Shown: positions 37,690 to 57,300 of the stretch, piece by piece
Layout: each line of letters starts with the position of its first letter
Position numbering within the stretch: the first letter of the stretch is position 1
From: Brienomyrus brachyistius
Lineage: Eukaryota > Chordata > Actinopteri > Osteoglossiformes > Mormyridae
Reading direction: 5' to 3'
NCBI RefSeq assembly: GCF_023856365.1
Contig: NW_026042421.1
Coordinates: forward strand, 62,001-126,000
Length of the DNA stretch: 64,000 nt
Program-made: the position numbers and the translations under genes
Notes under the pieces: generated by a model
Databases searched by the model: none
Seen by the model: only the letters and a program-made list of their open reading frames with translations
Told to the model about the DNA's origin: nothing

Positions 37690-37760
37690 AAACTCCCAAG
37701 AAGGAAGAAACCTTGGGAGGGACCAAACTCAAAGGGGGAGCCCATCCTCCTGGGGCCGGC
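37690..37760 (+). mobile_element. Fragment of the repeat seen at 30003-30220
   Basis: It has AAGAAACCTTGGGAGGGACC and GGGGGAGCCCATCCTCC. It lies in the 3' UTR region of the chemerin-like gene. Confidence 0.5.
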
Positions 37761-37771
37761 AAAGTGTAGGT

Positions 37772-38750
37772 GCAGGATCACAAAAAACTTAACGAGAGAA
37801 TTCGACTGTCCCTCACAAAAACTGTAAAGTTTTAGTGGCTAAATTGCTTTTTCTATGCCTTTTCAAACAGGAGGAGATTTGTTTGGCTATATGTAGAAAT
37901 TTTCTATACAATTTAGACAGCACAGAATCATTAACCTACTTTAATGAATTTATTTATACAACCACATATTTCACACATTTTGACATCAGTCATGCAGTGA
38001 AGATACAGTCTCTTTATTTCTTGACGCCAACCCTCCCCATTAATCCGGGCTTGGGACCGACACCTAGTTGAGCTGGCTTGCTCCCTTAAGTGGCTGGGTT
38101 AGGCTAAACTATGTACATATTTATAAAGACTACAATAAATTTATAAAGACCTCCCTAAATATGTAGTCTAACAAAACGCAGTTTAAAGAAGGTAGCCTAC
38201 CTGGTAAACAAAGAAATTAAAAGGCCCACAGCATATAATCGGGCTATATTCCAAGCAGTTTTTAAGAACGTAACCTACATGGCGAAATTGAATTACTTTC
38301 TGGACCAACAAACGCAACCAGGCATGAACATTATGCACCTTCCTAGTCTTGATGTAAGTCGTCCTACAGATGAGGACGTTAGGCAGCCTTTAGATCCGAC
38401 CCATCATGCACTGCAGTTTTTTGCAAATTCCTCAGACGGAAAACCATTAAATACCTCTTCTATTACCTTATATTACCTTATATTCATGTAATAAATATAC
38501 AAATATCAATTAGTTGGAAATCAGCCAGACAGACGTAATTACTACAAATGGTTTCCACTGTATTTGTGACTCTGAGTGCCGCAGGCTTGGATGCAGTGCC
38601 GCACCATTTTGTAAGGCATGCACTGGCCAATCATGTAGCACTTCTCTCAGAAATATTAATGAGACATCACCTACCACCCTGCAAAAAAGAAATTTGCCGC
38701 TTGTCCCCCTGCACATGAGCCAACTTGGCTGCGTCAACCAGCGGAGCTCC
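37772..38750. other. No gene recognised
   Basis: It contains a 70-codon frame (38279-38491) and a 103-codon frame (38514-38825), neither with a convincing domain. Confidence 0.45.
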
Positions 38751-38850
38751 GGAGCCTCTGGAGAAACACGCGGCAAAAAAGGCTCGCATGCGGTCTTCCA
38801 AAGTTTGGGAATACTTCAGTCATGACACCTTTTCTGCGCCTCTACTGTAG
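38751..38850 (+). pseudogene. BED-type zinc-finger start of a hAT-like transposase (fragment)
   Basis: A short frame reads KKARMRSSKVWEYFSHD, the usual beginning of a BED finger in hAT transposases and ZBED proteins, then stops. The metal-binding cysteines are not present, so only the first strand of the finger is left. Confidence 0.4.
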
Positions 38851-39455
38851 CTGGCGTTAATGATGCTGTTTCAGCCATTTTATATTTTCTGTTTACTTAT
38901 TCTGTCATGTAAGACTGAGACAAATTATCGTTTACGACAATTCTTACACACTGTAGCCTGACTTGCTGACTTAAGTAAGTTTAACTATAAGCTACCTTTG
39001 CTAGTGTTTGTGAATAACATGTTTCTCTAGTTATGAAATTATTCCATGTTTTAGCATCTGTTTCAACATTAAAGTCAAATTGGTATACTGAAATATATAA
39101 AAACTATTGAACTATTAACTTAAGTCTAACATAGAAAATCCTACTGAATCTCTTAAGATTTTCCTTTTTTGTTAATGCACTAATGTTTAAGAAGTGTCTT
39201 AATAAATTGAATTTCAGATTTGTGTGTGGGTGGGAGTGGGTGAATTGTATTAAATTCATACATTCATTCTTTTGGCTCAGACATTACTGACCTAAAACAA
39301 ATTGAGGCATTGGGTAAGTGCTTAAATTAGCTACTAAATGGCAAAAAATATTCTAAATATCACATTTTCCATTCTTCGGTATAATTTTAACGAATCACCT
39401 ATGCTGCCAAACATTAACGCATAGATTGTCACAACACTCTATGTTTTAGTTCTTC

Positions 39456-39760
39456 TTTATGTGTATAGGACGGTGTGATGGTTCTGGTGGTGGGTGTGGC
39501 CGACGCTGCTCGCGATGTTTGGCTATGCTGCAGTCCCAGGGACCAAGTTGGAACACATTTCCACCTTCAAGCTTAGGTGGAAAAACGGCACCGAGACCCA
39601 GCAGCAGGACAACTTCACTTGTCCAGACAACCAGCCCTGCTTCATCATTGAAGTAAGCCCTGTGAACAGGAGCGAGATGTACTTCTGCAGTGGATGTTAT
39701 AGCGGAAAGAACATCCCCATCCTCACGTCTGCCGGAGTGCCCCCTCAAGTGGGTGTGTGA
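39456..39760 (+). CDS. Unclassified cysteine-containing secreted-like exon
   Basis: A frame entered after an AG at about 39469 and ending at the stop 39758-39760 encodes FKLRWKNGTETQQQDNFTC, then CFIIEVSPVNRSEMYFCSGC, and ends in GVPPQVGV. NGT and NFT, and NRS, are N-glycosylation sites. The spacing of a Cys pair, a hydrophobic strand and a FCSGC motif is compatible either with a small immunoglobulin-like domain or with a second chemerin/cystatin-like cysteine cluster (compare NCRVC in the gene at 35.6-37.6 kb). No signal peptide exon is assigned. It could be the last exon of a gene whose earlier exons were not recognised, or a pseudogene. Confidence 0.4.
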
Positions 39761-39800
39761 CTTAACTCGATGGATGAATTGGACAGAATGTACTGTTACT

Positions 39801-40440
39801 AGAGGTCGACCGATATGGGTTTTTCAATAGCCGATGCCGATATTTAGGAGTCAGGGTCAGGCGATGGCCGATATATGCTGCTGATTTTTTTTGGCCGATA
39901 ATTGGACGTTTTCCCCTCTATTTGCATGGTAAAATATCACACTAATAATAACAAACGATACACAAAATTTCTCAATTTAGCATTTATTGAATACTCAACT
40001 TGGAAACAATAACACATTTATAAACAATAAAAATAGCAGCATCAGAATCTCTGTTAGTGCACAATATAGCAGCAAACTCCTCATGTCTGACGGAAGGAAA
40101 TTTGTAAACAATACAAAAAGGAATAAGCATGTTATCTTCAGTTGTAATCCCACTTCCAGTCCCTGAGTCTTACTCACCACACTCATACTTCACAGCAATC
40201 AGACAGCAGTTAATTAACCAGAAGAGAAAAATGCAAAAACACAACAGAACTTGTAAATAATAACAAACTAATAGACAATAAAAATAGCAGCATCAGAATC
40301 TCTATTAGTGCCAAATATAGCAGCAAACTCCTCATGTCTGACGGAAGGAAAATTTGTAAATACACAAAGGAATGAGCACATCTTCAGTTTTAATCCCATT
40401 TCCAGTCCCTGAGTCTTCCTCATCCCACAAGCAGGCAAGG
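39801..40440. mobile_element. hAT-like non-autonomous element with internal duplication
   Basis: The left end TAGAGGTCGACCGATATGGG with repeated GCCGAT motifs is typical of a widespread fish hAT-type repeat. Inside, about 155 bp at 40024-40178 is repeated at 40274-40425 (shared AGCAGCATCAGAATCTCT and CTCATGTCTGACGGAAGG). No transposase frame; the right terminus is not defined. Confidence 0.55.
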
Positions 40441-40485
40441 CATGTCACCCCGGTTGTGTGACACTTATTTTATATAATAAAATAA

Positions 40486-41720
40486 GTGCCCCCTGCGGCC
40501 CCAGAGCCCGAGCAGCCGTCTCCGCTGCCTGCAGCTACCGCGCCCACGTCCGAGGCGCTTTCCCTGCCTGCAGCTCCCGGGCAGGCGCCCCCTCTGCAGC
40601 CTGCAGCTCCAGTCCCTGGCCCCACTCCAGTCCCTTCTCCCCCTGTGACTCTGGTACCCTCACCCCGACGAGCCCGACCCCGGCCACGGGTCCTTATGTC
40701 TGTGTCCCATAAGGGGAGAGGACACAGACGCACGGCTGGGGTCCCACCCGCCCAGCCCCCTGGCTCGCCCTCCCTCGCCGGCGCTAGGGCTTGGTCGGCG
40801 CCTGCGGGTCCTGGCCCTCCGGGTCGGCTGTCGTCTGCGGGTCCCCCTCCGCGGCCTCGTCGCCCTGCCTCGGTCCCTCCTCCGGCGTCTTATCGGTTGC
40901 CTGCGGGCCCCCCGACGGCGGCTCCTCATTCGCCTGCTGGTCCTCCCGCTCTGGCGTGTCGGAGGACGTCGCCGTCTGCTGCGGCTCCCCCTCTCTCCTT
41001 GCCCTCGCCAGGGTCCCTTCCAGCTCCTTCGTCCCCTTCCCTGGTCTCCCCTCCGACTCCCTCCTTCGTCCCTGCGTCTGTCCCTCACCCCGTCTCCTCG
41101 GCCCCTCCGGCTCCGGCCTCCCGGCCGCCTGCAGCCCTTCCGGCTGCCTCCCGTCGCCCGCTGGGTCTCCCTCGGGCTCCTCTTGGTTCCCCCTCCTTCT
41201 CTCCCTGGCCTCCCGTCTTTGTCCCTCCTGCCTCTGCTCCCCCTCGCTTTGTTCCTCCTGTCTCTGTCCCTCCTCTCTTTGTCCCTCGTCCCTCTGGCTT
41301 CTGCTCCTCTTTCCCCGATGTTCCCTTCGTTCACTCCCGGTCCTTTTGTCCTGCCTGTTCCCTCCGTGTCCCCCTTTCTGATCTGTTTCTCTGCCTTTCC
41401 TGTTTTATGTCAAGTCTTGTCCTGGCTCCTTCCCCTGTGCCAGTTCTGTCTGTCCGTTCTGTTCCCTGTCCCTCATTAATGAGGTTTTATATAGATATAC
41501 ATATATGCCCGGCTTGTCCGCTCCTCGTGTGTGCCACGCCCCCTGATTACCCACGTGTGCTTCCCTGATCGTCTCCTGCTTTGCCCGATTACTTTGATTA
41601 GTCATGACCTATTTTAAGTTCTGGTCTTACCTGTTTGCCCTGTCCGTCATTGTAGTTTGTCAATGCCTGCGTTCCGTCCTGCTCTACCCGCTCCGTTTCC
41701 CCGATTAAAGACCCGTTTTC
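40486..41720 (+). mobile_element. Gypsy-like element 3' end with proline-rich frame and truncated LTR
   Basis: A 360-codon frame (40486-41568) is extremely rich in proline, serine and alanine and has no catalytic motif. Its last 13 residues (VCATPPDYPRVLP) are identical to those of the frame at about 21829, and the nucleotide identity continues into an LTR-like block from about 41530, so it is retroelement sequence and not a host collagen- or mucin-like gene. The LTR is cut off at about 41720 where the minisatellite begins. The similarity to the 21.6-kb copy starts at 40487. An open frame of this length suggests a fairly recent copy. Confidence 0.62.
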
Positions 41721-41732
41721 ACAAACACAAAA

Positions 41733-44313
41733 AATTGGTTCAGATAGGCGACGGACAATCTGATTGGCTCAGATAGGCGACGGACAATCTGATTGGCTCA
41801 GATAGGCGACGGACAATCTGATTGGCTCAGATAGGCGACGGACAATCTGATTGGCTCAGACAGGCGACGGACAATCTGATTGGCTCAGACAGGCGACGGA
41901 CAATCTGATTGGCTCAGACAGGCGACGGACAATCTGATTGGCTCAGACAGGCGACGGACAATCTGATTGGCTCAGACAGGCGACGGACAATCTGATTGGC
42001 TCAGACAGGCGACGGACAATCTGATTGGCTCAGACAGGCGACGGACAATCTGATTGGCTCAGACAGGCGACGGACAATCTGATTGGCTCAGACAGGCGAC
42101 GGACAATCTGATTGGCTCAGACAGGCGACGGACAATCTGATTGGCTCAGACAGGCGACGGACAATCTGATTGGCTCAGACAGGCGACGGACAATCTGATT
42201 GGCTCAGACAGGCGACGGACAATCTGATTGGCTCAGACAGGCGACGGACAATCTGATTGGCTCAGACAGGCGACGGACAATCTGATTGGCTCAGACAGGC
42301 GACGGACAATCTGATTGGCTCAGACAGGCGACGGACAATCTGATTGGCTCAGACAGGCGACGGACAATCTGATTGGCTCAGACAGGCGACGGACAATCTG
42401 ATTGGCTCAGACAGGCGACGGACAATCTGATTGGCTCAGACAGGCGACGGACAATCTGATTGGCTCAGACAGGCGACGGACAATCTGATTGGCTCAGACA
42501 GGCGACGGACAATCTGATTGGCTCAGACAGGCGACGGACAATCTGATTGGCTCAGACAGGCGACGGACAATCTGATTGGCTCAGACAGGCGACGGACAAT
42601 CTGATTGGCTCAGACAGGCGACGGACAATCTGATTGGCTCAGACAGGCGACGGACAATCTGATTGGCTCAGACAGGCGACGGACAATCTGATTGGCTCAG
42701 ACAGGCGACGGACAATCTGATTGGCTCAGACAGGCGACGGACAATCTGATTGGCTCAGACAGGCGACGGACAATCTGATTGGCTCAGACAGGCGACGGAC
42801 AATCTGATTGGCTCAGACAGGCGACGGACAATCTGATTGGCTCAGACAGGCGACGGACAATCTGATTGGCTCAGATAGGCGACGGACAATCTGATTGGCT
42901 CAGATAGGCGACGGACAATCTGATTGGCTCAGACAGGCGACGGACAATCTGATTGGCTCAGACAGGCGACGGACAATCTGATTGTCCGTCGCCTATCTGA
43001 CCCAATCAGATTGTCCGTCGCCTATCTGACCCAATCAGATTGTCCGTCGCCTATCTGAGCCAATCAGATTGTCCGTCGCCTATCTGAGCCAATCAGATTG
43101 TCCGTCGCCTATCTGAGCCAATCAGATTGTCCGTCGCCTATCTGAGCCAATCAGATTGTCCGTCGCCTATCTGAGCCAATCAGATTGTCCGTCGCCTATC
43201 TGAGCCAATCAGATTGTCCGTCGCCTATCTGAGCCAATCAGATTGTCCGTCGCCTATCTGAGCCAATCAGATTGTCCGTCGCCTATCTGAGCCAATCAGA
43301 TTGTCCGTCGCCTATCTGAGCCAATCAGATTGTCCGTCGCCTATCTGAGCCAATCAGATTGTCCGTCGCCTATCTGAGCCAATCAGATTGTCCGTCGCCT
43401 ATCTGAGCCAATCAGATTGTCCGTCGCCTATCTGAGCCAATCAGATTGTCCGTCGCCTATCTGAGCCAATCAGATTGTCCGTCGCCTATCTGAGCCAATC
43501 AGATTGTCCGTCGCCTATCTGAGCCAATCAGATTGTCCGTCGCCTATCTGAGCCAATCAGATTGTCCGTCGCCTATCTGAGCCAATCAGATTGTCCGTCG
43601 CCTATCTGAGCCAATCAGATTGTCCGTCGCCTATCTGAGCCAATCAGATTGTCCGTCGCCTATCTGAGCCAATCAGATTGTCCGTCGCCTATCTGAGCCA
43701 ATCAGATTGTCCGTCGCCTATCTGAGCCAATCAGATTGTCCGTCGCCTATCTGAGCCAATCAGATTGTCCGTCGCCTATCTGAGCCAATCAGATTGTCCG
43801 TCGCCTATCTGAGCCAATCAGATTGTCCGTCGCCTATCTGAGCCAATCAGATTGTCCGTCGCCTATCTGAGCCAATCAGATTGTCCGTCGCCTATCTGAG
43901 CCAATCAGATTGTCCGTCGCCTATCTGAGCCAATCAGATTGTCCGTCGCCTATCTGAGCCAATCAGATTGTCCGTCGCCTATCTGAGCCAATCAGATTGT
44001 CCGTCGCCTATCTGAGCCAATCAGATTGTCCGTCGCCTATCTGAGCCAATCAGATTGTCCGTCGCCTATCTGAGCCAATCAGATTGTCCGTCGCCTATCT
44101 GAGCCAATCAGATTGTCCGTCGCCTATCTGAGCCAATCAGATTGTCCGTCGCCTATCTGAGCCAATCAGATTGTCCGTCGCCTATCTGAGCCAATCAGAT
44201 TGTCCGTCGCCTATCTGAGCCAATCAGATTGTCCGTCGCCTATCTGAGCCAATCAGATTGTCCGTCGCCTATCTGAGCCAATCAGATTGTCCGTCGCCTA
44301 TCTGAGCCAATCA
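41733..44313. repeat. Palindromic 29-bp minisatellite, 89 units in two opposed arms
   Basis: The left arm (41733-42979) holds 43 units and the right arm (42980-44313) holds 46 units in reverse complement. The total of 2581 bp is exactly 89 x 29, so there is no indel. The unit starts GATTGGCTCAGAYAGGCGAC and ends GGACAATCT. The left arm has C at the Y site in 37 units and T in six (41733-41848 and 42864-42921); all right-arm units carry the T form. At the centre, GGCGACGGACAATC and its reverse complement are separated by a single T (42979). The first unit (41733) and the first two right-arm units (42980, 43009) carry small changes (ATTGGTTC; GACCCAATCA). Confidence 0.98.
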
Positions 44314-53160
<8,847 letters not shown>

Positions 53161-54359
53161 TTTTCAGTCCGTACTAAAGACGTATTGCAAAATAAGCAGA
53201 GGTCCAACAGTAGGCCTTTGAATGGGCTACAGGCTGCATTGGGTTCTGCTGCTTTTTCTTCCGAGTCGCCTGCCCCTCCTCCCCCGAAGTCATCGGCTCT
53301 TCCTCGGTTGTATCACACACAGGTTCGGAAACATTCGATGCGCATTACCGTCCCCTCCTGCACTGGAGGGTTAAGGACAACGTGATTATATCGAACCAAA
53401 ATTGAAATGTGCAAGTTGACTTTCCTAGTTATACGTCTTCATTTTTATTCTGGGTTTAACAACCATGAGTTTATGACGTATTTTACATGATTAGTTGGCG
53501 ACTGGACCTTATTGTTTATATCTCTTATTAAGGATCCATCCATCCATACATCAATTATCAAAACCACACACTTACAATCCGAGTCTAGTTTCATATGCTG
53601 CGCTGCTGAGCGACCCGCAGAATATTATGCATGAGTACAAGTCACAAGCCCCGTTTCCACTAACACGGGGCCGGTTCTAGCTTGGTGCCTTTTGAGACCG
53701 AGGCAAAAAGATGCAGACTCTCCCCGTCGGGGAATCGAACCCCGGTCTCCCGCGTGACAGGCGGGGATACTCACCACTATACTAACGAGGAGATGTACGC
53801 GCACTACTTTTACATCTTCAAGATAAACAGCGGATGACTACTAACATTTGCGAGTAATCAATGACTGAGCTTCATGTCATGACCATGGTGCTCAAGAGAA
53901 GAAAAAATACATAATGTACGTCCACTGATACCAGAACAACCATATAGCTTTATACTAAGACGATGATTAAACGGAAAATTCCTTTACAAAACACTGCCAC
54001 AAAATCATAGTTTCGCAATATTACATCGTGCAACGGGACACAGTGTAAGTACGTGAAGTCGGTAATTAAATCAAGAAAAAAAAGTGAGAGGAAAAGAATA
54101 CTTTTCTATTATCATATTTTTCTAACTGGCCAAACTGAGTCATATTTTGATTATACACACTAACAGAAAAACAGTGCAAATCTCCGGTAGTCCGTTTCAC
54201 TTGCGCTCCGCTATGGGGCAGTAACAAGCAGAGCTTAAGTGTGGAAGGAAAAAAAAAACACAGGACAGCATCAATCCCAACTTCACAAACGCCGGAGATC
54301 GAGATGCTGTAAGCATGACAATTAACATCTTTATCCAAGGGAACAGCTGCAAGACACAG
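53161..54359. promoter_or_regulatory. Divergent intergenic region between u2af2 and rgs11
   Basis: The start codons of the two genes lie 1199 bp apart and point away from each other. CpG dinucleotides are frequent near 53160-53400. The region contains a tRNA-Asp gene. No TATA box can be assigned with confidence, as is common for housekeeping genes such as U2AF2. Confidence 0.55.
53720..53791 (-). tRNA. tRNA-Asp (GTC)
   Basis: The minus strand gives a 72-nt tRNA: 5' TCCTCGTTAGTATAGTGGT (box A in TTAGTATAGTGG), anticodon loop CCTGTCACGC with anticodon GTC, box B GGTTCGATTCC, and the acceptor strand CGACGGGGA pairing with the 5' end. A T5 Pol III terminator follows on the minus strand (AAAAA at 53705-53709). 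All stems pair, so it looks functional. Confidence 0.97.
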
Positions 54360-57300
54360 ATGCCGCGCCTAACAAAGGTAGGATCGATTCCGAAGTTCAG
54401 GCATTTACAGACGCGGACTCTTCTGGAGTTGATTTTTTTCGGGAGATACGCATCAACTTCAAAAGTATGAACCGCATTATATCTATATCTGTTATGACGT
54501 TGTAGCTATTGATACTGATGCATCACAAAAATAATTTAAATGTTTTTTCATTCTGACATATGTTCGTTCGGACGAGGATTTTATTATATGAGATAAGTTT
54601 TAAATGAAAACTTTTTTTAATCTATATGATTAATTCTCGAATCTAAGCCAGACTTCACATAAATCATTCATTCATAAATATAATGGAACATACAACATCC
54701 AGGTATCCATGAAATTTATGATCAGGCTATACGTTTGTGATAACAACAAAACAACACAACATGTATATTTACAATATATGGGCCTATTGTTTAATATTGC
54801 CTCCAAATTATAGCCAGACAATAACGCAATAGGCCGACATCAAACTATTTTCATGTAAAACAAAAGTGCTGGCAGTTTGCTTGTGCTTACAGACCCCGCC
54901 TTGAGCCCATCCAGAAAGATCCCAAAAATAACCGACAAGCAAAGGTTGTAACAATCTGAGCATGTTTAGTTTAATGTAATCAGGAGCCGAATTAATAACG
55001 CGAATAAATGATCAAACCGAAAGTCTGTAGTCGGGAATATCCGATAACGTCTTTGACGTGCAGTTAAGATAGTCAGAGGAAAAACCTTGTAGTTTACTTA
55101 TATATATGCCTAAATATATGAGTGTGTCTCTCCGGTGATTTAATGATGAATATAACGATTACATATCAAATCACACATTAAGCAATTATTATATTACTAG
55201 GTTGAACGTTTTCACTATGTCTGTCGTCACCTTGATTTCACGATTTTGACTATTCTTCTTATCCCAGATTGAACAAGTCATTGTGGCGATGCAAGATCCC
55301 GACATGGGGATAAAGATGAAGAATCAAAGACTGTTAATCACAGTGATTCCACATGCGATGACAGGTGCACGATACATATTTTACTTTTTAAAAATAATTT
55401 TTCGTGCCGCCCGGGTTGTCTTACACCCGGCCGTGCAGTGTCCCGGGGGCCGGGTCCTAATGGTCATTTAAGCCCTTCACAGGAAAGCCCATACATCGGC
55501 GGTCTTCGGGAATCCTGTGCATTAAGACTGTCATCGATCTCCTTGCGCTCATATTTATTTATGTAATTTATTTATCGAGTTCAGCGTTTTTGATTTATGA
55601 CGGCTTAATGCATTTCTCGACTCTAACTAGATGCCTTCCTCGCTATGCCTTCCCAGGAAATGATATCGTGGAGTGGCTAATTCAGAAGTACTCCATCATG
55701 GAAGAAGGTAGGGCCGAGAAGTATGTAGGGAAGCGTTACCTGGTGCTCTTATGTGAGGTTAATCGATTGTTTTTTTCCCTTCGTGACGACGATGGCGCCC
55801 CTGCTGGCGAAAGACGTCATCAGGTTTTTTTTTTTTTGTAATAAAATAACAGAAATAAACGAGTCTTTTGAATAATAAATACAAATGAAGTAATAGAATT
55901 TGTCATCCATACAACAGATTAGCCTAGCTGCATTTATGTGTAAGCATATGCAATTCACGTGTCTGACAGAAGCATGTTCTGTTCCATTGATATTGCTGAG
56001 CCTGTGAATTAATAAATGTCAGAATTGAGCTTGTCCATAACATAGACACCCCATTCGCCTGAAGCTTTTGGGATTTTCTTCCCCTGGCGTCAATTTATCT
56101 GCTGAATTATTTATCTTTCTGCTGAGAGGCTATTAGTACAAATAATCTGTAGGCCAGTCCCGAGTCGCGCCGCTACGCATGCTGAGCTGTACGGTTTGAT
56201 AGTCCCGATGCAAACTTCGCTGATAGCCAGAGGCAGTCAGTCATGCCTGGAGAAATATCGCTATCCGTCTCCCTCATTATGCACTTCTGCAAGACGCTGT
56301 TGTCCTGAATTCCCGGGCGATGCAGATGAGGTTTTAAATAGCAAGGGAGCAGATTTCCCTGATTTACAGCCCAGATTGGAAAAGAAGTCGGAATGGAAAG
56401 GAGGGGACTTTTAGGCAGTAGATGGCAGATGCATTAACAGACTTGAATGGGCAAAAAACCTGTTGCCCCGGTAAGCAGTTACCCCTCCCTGTAAACACTA
56501 GGCTTCCCCCTAGCAGCGCTGTTGCTGCGCCGGGCTGAAACCCCCGGGAGCGCCTGACTGCCAATGGCCGCGGAGGCAGCCGGAAAGTGGAAAGTCCCAA
56601 TTACTCGTAATTAATTATAGTTCCAATGAGGAATGCACCATCCCCGCGGCTTATTCTGTGCACCATGTCAACGTTTTTTCCAGTTACTTGCTATACCGTA
56701 AAATAAAATATAATATGCCTACTCAGTTTCTAGTTATCGTGTGTTCTACTGTATTCCACTGACAAAAATTTAGAGAATTACTATGCCTAAATCTGGGCTA
56801 CGAGTAGTGGATTTGTTTGAGCTTTGAGTAGTTTACGTGGAAATGAGTGACCACTTTGTGTGTTTTCAGAGGCACTTCATGTGGGGAATCTGATCGTGAA
56901 GCACGGCTACATTTACCCCCTAAAGGACCCCAGGACGCTCGTCCTGCGGCCCGACGAGACGCCGTATCGCTTCCAGGTAACCTAAAACCACGGTTTCTTC
57001 AGATGGAGGGCAGCGCGAGAGGGTGGTGGCCATGTGGGGGGGCACGCATATCGAAACTATTCGTTGGAGAGACTGCGGAATTACCGTGTAGGACAGTATT
57101 TCTCAATCTGGTCCGGGCTCCAGAGCTGAGAGGGTGCAAAAACGTAGACTGTCTGGTAGGGAGCTGGGAGGGAGCAAAAACGTGGATCATCTGTGTGTCG
57201 CCGAGGACCGGATTGGGAAACACTGATGTATGAGAACCAATGCCAGTTAAAGTAGCAAAATGCCTTCCACCCGCCTTGTCCCTGACATGTTAAATCACAA

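Noticed and set aside
40660..41334. Arginine/glycine-rich 224-codon minus-strand frame as a host gene
   Set aside because: It is the antisense shadow of the proline-rich retroelement frame in GC-rich sequence.
41733..44313. CRISPR array
   Set aside because: The repeats are contiguous 29-bp units with no spacers, no cas genes are present, and the genes around it are vertebrate.
41733..44313. Palindrome as a fold-back read artefact
   Set aside because: Not excluded, but less likely: the arms differ in unit number and by a consistent C/T change, and the outer flanks are different.
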